From a virus, in IMG/VR virus record IMGVR_UViG_3300023174_000033, positions 400,606 through 464,605 of that record: 64,000 nt of DNA; one strand, written 5' to 3'. Position numbers and translations under genes: made by a program. Positions within the stretch are counted from its first letter, which is position 1, and each line of letters begins with the position of its first letter. Shown here one piece after another: positions 32,401-39,490 of this stretch. The notes under the pieces are model-generated. The model made no database searches, was not told the DNA's origin, and worked only from the letters and a program-made list of their open reading frames with translations.

Positions 32401-32612
32401 TTTCCTAAAATATCATCAATGTTTTTATCCCTTTTATCAGCCTCATAGTTTTCCATAAAGTATTTTATCTGCTCTACTATATTCTTATCATTTTTTTCAT
32501 TATTTTTAATCCTATCTTGTAGAGCAAAAAGTAAGGAATGTATTTGCTCCTTGAAATCTTCTTTTACAAAGAGTTTTTCCAACTTTTCTCTGAATTCTGG
32601 GTCCAAGTTCAT
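32397..32612 (-). CDS. Tail-array member 7, helical core
   Basis: 71 residues, entirely helical and charged (F-R-E-K-L-E-K-L-F, I-H-S-L-L-F-A-L-Q-D-R-I), with no SH3-like blocks. It ends A-D-K-R-D-K-N-I-D-D-I-L-G-K. An unrelated fold carrying the same tail within the same operon. Confidence 0.78.
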   Translation of the reverse strand: MNLDPEFREKLEKLFVKEDFKEQIHSLLFALQDRIKNNEKNDKNIVEQIKYFMENYEADKRDKNIDDILGK

Positions 32613-32839
32613 TTTAGTAGTTCTTCTAGTTTTTCTAATCTAACTTCATCAAGGGGTTTAAACCTACCTCTTCTTAAAGCAACCTCAATCCCATCATTAC
32701 CTATTATATAATATACACCATTATCATTAAATGTTGAATTCAGCCTATCTGTAACTTGGTAGATTTTACCAGAAGTCACAAAATCCATACCCAATGCCTC
32801 ATTAGTAACACCAGTATCATCTATACACACAACTTTCAT
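32609..32839 (-). CDS. Tail-array member 6
   Basis: 76 residues: V-V-C-I-D-D-T-G, V-T-S-G-K-I-Y-Q-V, I-I-G-N-D-G-I-E-V, R-F-K-P, and tail L-D-E-V-R-L-E-K-L-E-E-L-L-K. It shares L-R-R/M-x-R-F-K-P-L-D-E-V-R-L-E-K-L with member 2, pointing to a recent duplication. Confidence 0.8.
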   Translation of the reverse strand: MKVVCIDDTGVTNEALGMDFVTSGKIYQVTDRLNSTFNDNGVYYIIGNDGIEVALRRGRFKPLDEVRLEKLEELLK

Positions 32840-33045
32840 TTTATTAATTGATTTATCTTATCTTGTCTTATTGATTGGAGTGGTTTAAACATATATTCTG
32901 TATATTCACTATATTTGATTTTATATCCTTTATCATCTATGATATATTTAGCAAAGAAATAGTCATGAGGTGCTGTTATTACTTCATAGATTTTACCTTC
33001 AGTAAAATTAAATATTTTGGTATTTATATTACAAACTATTTTCAT
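32836..33045 (-). CDS. Tail-array member 5
   Basis: 69 residues: I-V-C-N-I-N, F-T-E-G-K-I-Y-E-V, Y-I-I-D-D-K-G, M-F-K-P, and tail L-Q-S-I-R-Q-D-K-I-N-Q-L-I-K. Confidence 0.8.
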   Translation of the reverse strand: MKIVCNINTKIFNFTEGKIYEVITAPHDYFFAKYIIDDKGYKIKYSEYTEYMFKPLQSIRQDKINQLIK

Positions 33046-33269
33046 TTTAATAATTCGTCTAACTTTTCTTGTCTATATTGTTCTAACTCAATAAATCTCC
33101 TTTTTGATAAAATCACTATTTTTCCACTATCATCATACAACTTATATGATTGTTCAGAACCATCATCAATTAACTCATATACTCTACCCAAAGTTAAAAA
33201 GATTTCTATTTTATCTGGGTTTTTACCCATCTTAGGAAAGGGATAATCATCTATACATACTACTTTCAT
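33042..33269 (-). CDS. Tail-array member 4
   Basis: I start it at the ATG at 33269, which overlaps the upstream stop as ATGA; a longer frame from 33302 is less likely. 75 residues: V-V-C-I-D-D-Y, L-T-L-G-R-V-Y-E-L-I, Y-D-D-S-G-K-I, and tail L-E-Q-Y-R-Q-E-K-L-D-E-L-L-K. Confidence 0.8.
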   Translation of the reverse strand: MKVVCIDDYPFPKMGKNPDKIEIFLTLGRVYELIDDGSEQSYKLYDDSGKIVILSKRRFIELEQYRQEKLDELLK

Positions 33270-33481
33270 AACAAAGTTTTTTCTAATTGCATTTCTCTCC
33301 ATTCATCCAAAGATACAAATGATTTTGGACTTGTATAAATTGTTTCTCCAATATCATTTGTTATTTTCATAGCCAGTTTATCCTTGTTGGATTTCCAAAT
33401 AGGGTTCCAAGAGTCAAGTGCTTCATATTGTTTCCCATATGTAAGATTGGGACAATTTTCTTTGATAAAAATAACTTTCAT
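33266..33481 (-). CDS. Tail-array member 3
   Basis: 71 residues: V-I-F-I-K-E-N, L-T-Y-G-K-Q-Y-E-A, I-T-N-D-I-G-E-T-I, and tail L-D-E-W-R-E-M-Q-L-E-K-T-L-L. The tail has Thr where most have Ile or Leu. Confidence 0.8.
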   Translation of the reverse strand: MKVIFIKENCPNLTYGKQYEALDSWNPIWKSNKDKLAMKITNDIGETIYTSPKSFVSLDEWREMQLEKTLL

Positions 33482-33720
33482 TTTAATAATTCGTCTAACT
33501 TTTCTAATCTAACTTCATCAAGTGGTTTGAACCTGTCCATCCTTAGTGATACTTCTTTACCATTATCACTGATAATATTTACCATATGAATACCTGATGG
33601 TTTATGTATACCACCTTTATTTGGATGGGAAATCATTTCATATACTTTTCCCTCTGTAATATGTTCATGTGGGGAAACCCCACCTTCTCTGATTTTATTG
33701 TTTATACAAACTAGTTTCAT
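33478..33720 (-). CDS. Tail-array member 2
   Basis: 80 residues: L-V-C-I-N-N-K, I-T-E-G-K-V-Y-E-M-I, I-I-S-D-N-G-K-E-V, R-F-K-P, and tail L-D-E-V-R-L-E-K-L-D-E-L-L-K. A glycine- and histidine-rich loop lies between the first two blocks. Confidence 0.8.
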   Translation of the reverse strand: MKLVCINNKIREGGVSPHEHITEGKVYEMISHPNKGGIHKPSGIHMVNIISDNGKEVSLRMDRFKPLDEVRLEKLDELLK

Positions 33721-34043
33721 AGGATTTCTTCTATTTTTTTATTCCTAACTTCTTGGATGTTTTCACTATCAACCCATTTATTAAAATCTTCAACTGCGTT
33801 TTCTGAAGCATGTTGGTGGTAATACTCTTGATGTTTCACAAGTGATGGGTCAAGAGTTCCACCTTTCCCATCTGAATATGGAATAGGAACTGGACTTACT
33901 TTATCTTGGATAAGACCAGGATAATGTTTTGTATATCCACAAGGTTTGCAAATAAAACGAATGCATCTATCATAAGAATCGTCTTTGATTTTTCCACCAC
34001 ATTTTGGGCAAGGTTTTAAGTATTGTTCGCTATAACTTCCCAT
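33717..34043 (-). CDS. Tail-array member 1: zinc-ribbon protein with tail
   Basis: 108 residues. C-P-K-C-G-G near residue 13 and C-K-P-C-G near 32 form a C4 zinc ribbon of the Lar/restriction-alleviation-like type seen in many phages. It ends E-N-I-Q-E-V-R-N-K-K-I-E-E-I-L. First gene of the 17-gene array; the promoter lies four bases before its ATG. Confidence 0.82.
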   Translation of the reverse strand: MGSYSEQYLKPCPKCGGKIKDDSYDRCIRFICKPCGYTKHYPGLIQDKVSPVPIPYSDGKGGTLDPSLVKHQEYYHQHASENAVEDFNKWVDSENIQEVRNKKIEEIL

Positions 34044-34047
34044 ACCA

Positions 34048-34055
34048 CAAAAATA
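34048..34055 (-). promoter_or_regulatory. Promoter element at the head of the 17-gene array
   Basis: Leftward TATTTTTG (34055-34048), TGGT, then ATG at 34043: a leaderless arrangement. No clear TTTG is present at 19-20 bases. Confidence 0.6.
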
Positions 34056-34066
34056 ATATATAATCT

Positions 34067-34438
34067 ATGAAATACCTAAAAATATTTGAAAGTTTTAATC
34101 AAGGGAAATATTATTGGCCAATAACTGCAACTGAGTTCAATAAGTATGTAGAAACATTTGAATTTACAGAACAAGAAATTGAAGCAATAAAAAGTATCTG
34201 TGATAAAAGATTTACTGAAATGGATTTTGAATTTTATACAAGCTGGGATATACCACCAACTGGTTCAATAAATTTGGAGACAAATACAGGTGGTCAAAAC
34301 TTATATACTATAAGAACAAGAATAGACAAAGAAAATGACGAATATTTCGCAGTCGCATATAATATTGATAGGACACCAGAATATTACAAAGCAGACCAAT
34401 TGGAGGGTCTAATAAAACTTTTGGAAGATATCTTATGA
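34067..34438 (+). CDS. Leader family tandem 2, gene A
   Basis: Starts M-K-Y-L-K-I-F-E-S-F; AATAATATATAAT lies 5 bases before the ATG. It has N-D-E-Y-F-A-V-A-Y and E-Y-Y-K-A-D-Q-L-E-G-L-I-K-L-L, counterparts of the blocks in the 11110-13293 tandem. 123 residues. It is divergent from the tail array, with 23 bases between starts. Confidence 0.8.
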   Translation: MKYLKIFESFNQGKYYWPITATEFNKYVETFEFTEQEIEAIKSICDKRFTEMDFEFYTSWDIPPTGSINLETNTGGQNLYTIRTRIDKENDEYFAVAYNIDRTPEYYKADQLEGLIKLLEDIL

Positions 34439-34881
34439 AATACCTAAAAATATTTGAAGAGTTTTCTGATTTCTATAAAAAAATACGAAATGACGATATC
34501 AATCCTAAAAAAATCATTGATATTGATTTAGGTATACAGAATATGATAGAATCAAGATTAAAGCACAAATCTACTTTTTCATATTCCATATACCAACCAT
34601 ACATGGGTAGTATGTTGAGAGGAAATCAAAGGAAATTAAAGATTGAAACAGATATAATCGTTACACATGGTTCTCCAGATAAAATGGTAAAACCCTTAAT
34701 CAAAAAACACAATACTATGATTGTTGAGATGGAAGATGAGTGGTTTATAGTTTCTAACCAGACAAGATTTGATGGTGGTGGTTCTTGGGCTACTCCAAAG
34801 TCATTGGATATTGAATTATATGAATGTGACCAAGAAGAAGGACTTTTGGAGTTATTAAAGAAATTAGATATAATAAAATGA
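34435..34881 (+). CDS. Leader family tandem 2, gene B
   Basis: Starts M-K-Y-L-K-I-F-E-E-F-S-D. It has E-D-E-W-F-I-V-S and E-L-Y-E-C-D-Q-E-E-G-L-L-E-L-L near the end. ATGA-coupled on both sides. The first ~24 bases of coding sequence are identical in genes A, B and C. Confidence 0.8.
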   Translation: MKYLKIFEEFSDFYKKIRNDDINPKKIIDIDLGIQNMIESRLKHKSTFSYSIYQPYMGSMLRGNQRKLKIETDIIVTHGSPDKMVKPLIKKHNTMIVEMEDEWFIVSNQTRFDGGGSWATPKSLDIELYECDQEEGLLELLKKLDIIK

Positions 34882-35312
34882 AATACCTAAAAATATTTGA
34901 AGGTAGTGAAAGTTTTTTTGGAACCTCCAACTATGGTGATTTTGAAATAAATAAACCCGCCCATAAAGTCATATTCAATATGTTCATATGTGATTATGAA
35001 TCACCAAATTGGAAAGAAAATGTTGAAATCCTAAAAGGTATAAACTTCCCAACAAGTATAGAAAAATCAAAAGGTTATCATAAAGGTTTATCTATTCAAG
35101 TTTTACTTGATATGGACATCCAATCAGCAAAAGAGTTCTCTGATGAAATCGTCAATATGTTTTTAGATAAACCACTTATCGTTATTGCTGAGGTAGATGT
35201 AATAATGAAAAAACAACCAATAGGTTATTACTTTGATAAAGACCTATGGGAACCTGGTAGATATTTTGATAAACTAATTGAAAGTGGTGAAAAAGGAGTA
35301 TTTATACATTAA
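34878..35312 (+). CDS. Leader family tandem 2, gene C with different body
   Basis: Starts M-K-Y-L-K-I-F-E-G-S-E-S-F-F-G, but the body lacks the D-E-W-F and E-C-D blocks. Instead it has W-K-E-N-V-E-I-L-K-G and S-I-Q-V-L-L-D-M-D. So the leader has been joined to another domain. The 3' end overlaps the convergent remnant by 11 bases. Confidence 0.75.
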   Translation: MKYLKIFEGSESFFGTSNYGDFEINKPAHKVIFNMFICDYESPNWKENVEILKGINFPTSIEKSKGYHKGLSIQVLLDMDIQSAKEFSDEIVNMFLDKPLIVIAEVDVIMKKQPIGYYFDKDLWEPGRYFDKLIESGEKGVFIH

Positions 35313-35754
35313 TTCTATCAATAATTTTTGGTCTTAGAAATGTTTTGATGCTTTTTTCATTTTGTTCTAATATATTTGGTATTGCTGCCATTGAATTATG
35401 ATGTAATCCACGAGCAGGATTTGGATTTATCATTTCAAATGGTCCAATATATCTTTCAAAGTTTTCTAACATTTTAGAAAATATTAAACGATGATCTGAT
35501 GCAAGATACATAATCTGTGGGTAAACATCCCCAAAATGACCCCATTTTACAGTATACATCCTTATATGATTTTTATCCATTGAATTTGGTTCAAAGTGCC
35601 TTCTTGGTCTGAATCCAATAAATCTATTCCATTTTTCTTTGATATAGTTTGGGTCATTAACAAAGACAAGGTTGTCAGTCCACTTTTACATGAGGAAAGT
35701 TATTAAATATAAATTGACTATTCTATTATAGTCAGGATCATTTTTATAAATCAT
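35302..35754 (-). pseudogene. Gene interrupted by an in-frame TAA
   Basis: From the ATG at 35754 the frame reads M-I-Y-K-N-D-P-D-Y-N-R-I-V-N-L-Y-L, meets TAA at 35688-35686, then stays open for 127 codons (K-W-T-D-N-L-V-F-V-N-D-P and on to the stop at 35302). The two halves read as one protein of ~150 residues. The distal part contains W-G-H-F-G-D-V-Y-P-Q-I-M-Y and could be re-initiated at 35580. Family not recognised. Either a nonsense mutation, a recoded stop or a sequence error. Confidence 0.6.
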
Positions 35755-35917
35755 CTTCTTTTAGTATTTCATCAATTTTAATTTCTCTATTAACCCACTT
35801 TGGTCTTTTCATATAATCTGGCAAATGTTCCCAATTTTTCTGATGATGTTTAATCATCCACTCATGATATTCCTGGGCGACTTTATCTGGTTTTGTTCCA
35901 ATTTGTTTTTCATTCAT
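35744..35917 (-). CDS. 57-residue tail-bearing protein
   Basis: Starts in an ATGA overlap at 35917. A helical body (V-A-Q-E-Y-H-E-W-M-I-K-H-H) typical of small phage proteins with W-x-x-x-P motifs, ending W-V-N-R-E-I-K-I-D-E-I-L-K-E-D-D-L. Four residues follow the tail, so the tail need not be exactly terminal. It belongs to the second tail-gene cluster. Confidence 0.75.
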   Translation of the reverse strand: MNEKQIGTKPDKVAQEYHEWMIKHHQKNWEHLPDYMKRPKWVNREIKIDEILKEDDL

Positions 35918-36114
35918 GATATAATTCTGTCTATTTTTTGATTTCTAAATTCTTCCAATGTAACAAAAAATCTTTTATCCCAGTTAAAAATATCTACCAT
36001 TTTATCACTTTCTCTCTGAACCATATAAAACCCTTTGAAGTCACTTAAAACATTATAAACATTTCCATATTGTAAATAAATGTGATTATCAACTATACAA
36101 ACTACTTGTTTCAT
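35914..36114 (-). CDS. Tail-bearing SH3-like protein, cluster 2
   Basis: 66 residues: V-V-C-I-V-D-N, L-Q-Y-G-N-V-Y-N-V-L, R-F-F-V-T, and tail L-E-E-F-R-N-Q-K-I-D-R-I-I-S. ATGA overlaps on both sides. Confidence 0.78.
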   Translation of the reverse strand: MKQVVCIVDNHIYLQYGNVYNVLSDFKGFYMVQRESDKMVDIFNWDKRFFVTLEEFRNQKIDRIIS

Positions 36115-36368
36115 TTTAATATTTGCTCTATTTGTTCGTCTCTATATTCTTCTATTGGTTTGAAAAAGTCAAAATGTATATGGATATTTTTCCCATGATC
36201 ATCAATTACTCTACACTTCTTAGGAAGTATCTTTGGTGCAAATTCATAGAGTTCATAGATTTCGTAAACTTTACCAATAGTCAAGTCGTGTTTTCTAAAC
36301 TTCTTCTCACCATTGAAAGATGTGGCTGGATGAATTGTTTGGGTATTTTCTATACAGATAGCTTTCAT
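36111..36368 (-). CDS. Tail-bearing SH3-like protein, cluster 2
   Basis: 85 residues: K-A-I-C-I-E-N, L-T-I-G-K-V-Y-E-I, V-I-D-D-H-G-K, F-F-K-P, and tail I-E-E-Y-R-D-E-Q-I-E-Q-I-L-K. Its blocks match member 9 of the main array best. Confidence 0.8.
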   Translation of the reverse strand: MKAICIENTQTIHPATSFNGEKKFRKHDLTIGKVYEIYELYEFAPKILPKKCRVIDDHGKNIHIHFDFFKPIEEYRDEQIEQILK

Positions 36369-36371
36369 TTT

Positions 36372-36710
36372 TCAAATAGATAATTCTTTTAACTTTTCTT
36401 CTCTAATAGTTCTAGTTCTGAAAGACTCATAACTTTCTTCTTTATTTATGGTAAGTTTTGGTGAATAAATCGCATCCCAATCATCATCAAAGTAATCATC
36501 TAACATCTTAAATAAATCTTTTGCTTTTATTCTTTTCAATGAAAAGGTCCACTCTCTATTATTGGTATGAAAAATCTCACCATCATTTCTTGTAACGACA
36601 ATTCTAAGTCCTGCGTAATTAAAAACCACCCTAAAGTTAGGTGCGATTAATTTACCTGTTTTAACAAAACCCAAGTATTCGAGTATTTCAGTTAATTGGT
36701 CTATTGTCAT
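36372..36710 (-). CDS. Tail-bearing protein with a different core
   Basis: 112 residues: T-I-D-Q-L-T-E-I-L-E-Y-L-G-F, G-L-R-I-V-V-T-R-N-D-G and D-L-F-K-M-L-D-D-Y-F-D-D-D-W. This is a mixed alpha/beta domain unlike the SH3-like members. It ends R-T-I-R-E-E-K-L-K-E-L-S-I. Confidence 0.72.
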   Translation of the reverse strand: MTIDQLTEILEYLGFVKTGKLIAPNFRVVFNYAGLRIVVTRNDGEIFHTNNREWTFSLKRIKAKDLFKMLDDYFDDDWDAIYSPKLTINKEESYESFRTRTIREEKLKELSI

Positions 36711-36907
36711 TTTACTATTTCTTCTATTTTATCATTTCTATTATCTTCAATGGATTCGAATATTTCTTTTGGATACCAACCACCTTGATTTAGATCATCT
36801 TTGTAAACCCAATGTCCATCATCTCTACTGGTAGAAGGCACCAATCTATAGTATTTTCCTTCAGTCAAATATCTTATACTTTTGATACATTTGAGTTTTA
36901 TATCCAT
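36707..36907 (-). CDS. Tail-bearing SH3-like protein, first of cluster 2
   Basis: Start at 36907 is set by the promoter four bases upstream; a longer frame from 37033 would pass through it. 66 residues: K-L-K-C-I-K-S, L-T-E-G-K-Y-Y-R-L-V, and tail I-E-D-N-R-N-D-K-I-E-E-I-V-K. Confidence 0.78.
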   Translation of the reverse strand: MDIKLKCIKSIRYLTEGKYYRLVPSTSRDDGHWVYKDDLNQGGWYPKEIFESIEDNRNDKIEEIVK

Positions 36908-36911
36908 GTTA

Positions 36912-36919
36912 CAAATATA
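36912..36919 (-). promoter_or_regulatory. Promoter element of tail cluster 2
   Basis: TATATTTG (36919-36912), TAAC, ATG at 36907. Same four-base spacing as at the head of the main array. Confidence 0.6.
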
Positions 36920-36977
36920 GAAAATAATATTTAAAAAGTAAAAAATTATATATACAAATATAAATATTAATTGGCAA

Positions 36978-37877
36978 ATGAAGAAATTAAAGACTTTCGA
37001 ACAATTCAAAGAAAAAAATGTCCAAGAAGGCATAAAGGATTATTTATTAGGTGGTTTAGCCACAATAGGTAGTATGGTTACTACACCAGAAACCTCTTAT
37101 GGACAACAAAAAACCCCAAAAGAAGTTACTTCGCAACAAGTCAGTGATAAAAAGGACATACTGGGTAGACCATTAACAGCAGCACCCCCCACAAAAACTG
37201 AGAATCTTGGAAAGCGTAAGTATTTAGTAACCACTAAACAAATAAACCCAAGTCCACAAAAGGATGCTGAATTAAAAGCTAAGGGGTATAAACCAGTTTG
37301 GACTGAGACTGTAAAGTCTACACCAAAATGGGGAGTTGAGAGTTCTGAAAGAAAAAAGCCAGTTGTAATGAAATCGGATAATGATAAGTTCTTTGAACTC
37401 GGTGGATATACTTTAACACAACAAGTAAAAGATACAATACAAGCAAGGATTAATAAATTGGGTGGTGTTGATAGTGTGAAAGTTGAAGCTTCTACTGATA
37501 AAACTCCATTGACTAAGAAACTAAAAGCTGATTTAGAATCAAAAGGTTATTCGGGTGATAACACTGGACTTTCAAAAGCTAGGTCAAATGCTATTAAAAA
37601 CTTTTTGATTAGTATTGGTGTAAATCCATCAAATATCGTTGAAGTTAATTTGGCCGACCAAGGTAAAGAGGGTGGTTATGACCCAAGTGCTAGATATGTA
37701 AAACTTACTCTAATTGAAAAAGGTAGTGGTACTGGTAGTGGTGAAGAATATTTCCAAGAAAAGGAAGAAATAGTTGTTTACTATCAAAGAGTAAATGATA
37801 TGATGCAGAAAATGGTCAAACAAAGATATGGTACACCTATCGATTGTGAAGGTGGTAACTGTGCCACTTATGATTGA
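36978..37877 (+). CDS. Leader-bearing protein with OmpA-like C-terminal domain
   Basis: Starts M-K-K-L-K-T-F-E-Q-F-K-E-K. After a short hydrophobic stretch and a P/T/K-rich linker (residues ~40-130), residues ~140-255 resemble an OmpA-like peptidoglycan-associated domain: L-T-x-Q-V-K-D-T-I and L-S-K-A-R-S-N-A-I-K-N-F-L-I-S-I-G-V-N-P. The end is C-E-G-G-N-C. A leader joined to a possible cell-wall-binding domain would suit a packaged protein used at entry or assembly. A terminator follows. Confidence 0.7.
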   Translation: MKKLKTFEQFKEKNVQEGIKDYLLGGLATIGSMVTTPETSYGQQKTPKEVTSQQVSDKKDILGRPLTAAPPTKTENLGKRKYLVTTKQINPSPQKDAELKAKGYKPVWTETVKSTPKWGVESSERKKPVVMKSDNDKFFELGGYTLTQQVKDTIQARINKLGGVDSVKVEASTDKTPLTKKLKADLESKGYSGDNTGLSKARSNAIKNFLISIGVNPSNIVEVNLADQGKEGGYDPSARYVKLTLIEKGSGTGSGEEYFQEKEEIVVYYQRVNDMMQKMVKQRYGTPIDCEGGNCATYD

Positions 37878-37884
37878 GGAATAA

Positions 37885-37911
37885 AAAAACCCTCTTTTTA
37901 AGAGGGTTTTT
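37885..37911. terminator. Bidirectional terminator between convergent genes
   Basis: AAACCCTCTT pairs with AAGAGGGTTT; A- and T-runs on either side serve both the OmpA-like gene and the M43 protease gene. Confidence 0.85.
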
Positions 37912-37928
37912 CATTTGAGTAATGTCTA

Positions 37929-38903
37929 TTAAGGAGCGGCAAAAGTAGTTCTTCCACCACCAGTAGCAAACGTAGCTAACATTCTTGATTTCTGACCAGC
38001 AGAGAACATATACATACAAGCATCATCAGTATAATCCATATAGTTCATAGTCATTTCAATAGGTGTTCCAGTACAAGTGGATCTATGACCAGCAGCTGGA
38101 CAACCATAGTTTGCAGTATTATGAGTTGGAGTATCTGTAACTAGATCAGAACCACAAGTTGCATCTCCCCAAATGTGACGAAGGTTTAACCAGTGTCCAA
38201 CTTCATGTGTAGCGGTTCTGCCTTTGTTGAATGGAGCTGCGGCAGTTCCAGTTCTTCCAAATGCAGTGTTTAAGATAACAACACCATCAGTCGCAGAAGA
38301 ACCACCTGGGAATTGAGCATATCCTAAGATACCATTTCCAAGAGTACAAGCCCATAAATTAAGATAGATAGTTGGTGAAGTTGGGTTTAATCCACCAGAA
38401 GCAGTTTTCTTAACAGCATCATTTGTAGACCAAGAAGTCTTTGTTGTGGCCTTACGAGTTACACCTTGTAAAACAAAACGGATATTAGTGGCACCAGCTT
38501 TAACACCTGTAAAAGTAGAAGGGACTAAAGATACATCAGTATTTGTGCCACCAAAATCTTCATTTAAAACATCAATTTGTGATTGGATTTGAGTTTGTGA
38601 AATGTTTTCAGCAGTTGTTCTATACAATACATTAACCCAAACAGGAATTTCATAAACACCGTTTACTAACCTACCCATTCTCATAAGGTTTTGATTGGTC
38701 TCAAGGTTTCTTTCAATTTCATCCATTCTTGATTGAAGCTGAGGGTCTTCTTGGAGTTTCTGTTGTAAAACTTCCATAGAAGCACATTGTCTACCAGCAA
38801 ATTGTGGTTCAGATGTCTTGATAGAAGAAATATCCTCTGACTTTTGACAAGCGGTAAATCCTAGTATGGCTAGAACAAAACCGAATAATTTTAGTTTTTT
38901 CAT
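37929..38903 (-). CDS. M43-family (pappalysin-like) zinc metalloprotease lipoprotein
   Basis: 324 residues. Signal peptide with lipobox F-T-A-C at residues 16-19. Catalytic H-E-V-G-H-W-L-N-L-R-H and the downstream M-N-Y-M-D-Y Met-turn define a metzincin of the M43 (cytophagalysin/pappalysin) family, common in secreted Bacteroidota proteins. Paired cysteines in the catalytic domain are kept. TATATATAAC precedes the start at ~35 bases. Cell-surface proteolysis would be its role; in a phage it may help release or exclusion, or be recently acquired from a host. Confidence 0.88.
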   Translation of the reverse strand: MKKLKLFGFVLAILGFTACQKSEDISSIKTSEPQFAGRQCASMEVLQQKLQEDPQLQSRMDEIERNLETNQNLMRMGRLVNGVYEIPVWVNVLYRTTAENISQTQIQSQIDVLNEDFGGTNTDVSLVPSTFTGVKAGATNIRFVLQGVTRKATTKTSWSTNDAVKKTASGGLNPTSPTIYLNLWACTLGNGILGYAQFPGGSSATDGVVILNTAFGRTGTAAAPFNKGRTATHEVGHWLNLRHIWGDATCGSDLVTDTPTHNTANYGCPAAGHRSTCTGTPIEMTMNYMDYTDDACMYMFSAGQKSRMLATFATGGGRTTFAAP

Positions 38904-38950
38904 TTAAGATTATTTTATTTTTTAGTTATATATAAAAACAATATTTGGGT

Positions 38951-39184
38951 TTATTCCAAAATCTTGTGGATTTTATATTGTCGGATTTCTTCTAAATTTC
39001 TTTCCATGAAAGTTTCATAAACTATTTTTTTCGCTTCTGAATTATCTGGTAACACATTTGCACAGCAAGTAAAGTCAGGACAACACTCATCATCTATTTG
39101 ATTATGTTTTGATACTCCACCCATCCAATCAAGAAGTTGCTCGTAACTTCTTATACTGTATCCTGTTTTTTTATTTCTATACAT
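38951..39184 (-). CDS. Tail-bearing protein with D-E-C-C-P-D-F motif
   Basis: 77 residues. D-D-E-C-C-P-D-F-T-C-C places four cysteines in a compact motif that recurs, to my knowledge, in small phage proteins of unknown function. It ends L-E-E-I-R-Q-Y-K-I-H-K-I-L-E. It overlaps the upstream gene by 8 bases. Confidence 0.75.
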   Translation of the reverse strand: MYRNKKTGYSIRSYEQLLDWMGGVSKHNQIDDECCPDFTCCANVLPDNSEAKKIVYETFMERNLEEIRQYKIHKILE

Positions 39185-39437
39185 TGTCTATTATACCCTC
39201 AATAATTTTATTTCTCTTATTTTGAAACTCTATTTGTTTATATTCTTCTTCAAAAAATATTCTATTAGCTAACTCAACAATTTGGTCATGAGCTTGGTCT
39301 GGACTTATCATACCACCCCATCTTTTTCTTTTTATCTGTTCACTATCAATTGATGTTAATATAGATATAGCTGCTAGTAGTAACTTACCCTCGTCTATAT
39401 TAGTGTCAATTTGTCTAAATTCTTCTACCTTTATCAT
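39177..39437 (-). CDS. Hypothetical protein with divergent tail
   Basis: 86 residues: L-L-L-A-A-I-S-I-L-T-S and P-D-Q-A-H-D-Q-I-V-E-L-A-N-R-I-F-F-E-E-E-Y, a helical pattern seen in small phage proteins. The end, Q-N-K-R-N-K-I-I-E-G-I-I-D-N-V, can be read as a tail variant. A terminator lies upstream and no clear promoter is visible. Confidence 0.65.
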   Translation of the reverse strand: MIKVEEFRQIDTNIDEGKLLLAAISILTSIDSEQIKRKRWGGMISPDQAHDQIVELANRIFFEEEYKQIEFQNKRNKIIEGIIDNV

Positions 39438-39441
39438 ACAT

Positions 39442-39475
39442 AAAAAAACCCCACACTTTGGGTGTGGGGTTTTTA
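39442..39475 (-). terminator. Terminator of the 541/530-residue secreted protein gene
   Basis: CCCCACAC (39449-39456) pairs with GTGTGGGG (39462-39469), with A- and T-runs. It follows the stop at 39491. Confidence 0.85.
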
Positions 39476-39490
39476 TTAAAAAAATCTCAA

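Noticed and set aside
29855-33720. Tail motif as only an RNA-level signal for starting the next gene
   Set aside because: Tail-bearing genes at 3258 and 52022 have no downstream overlapping gene on their strand, so the protein sequence itself seems to be kept. A partial RNA role within the array is not excluded.
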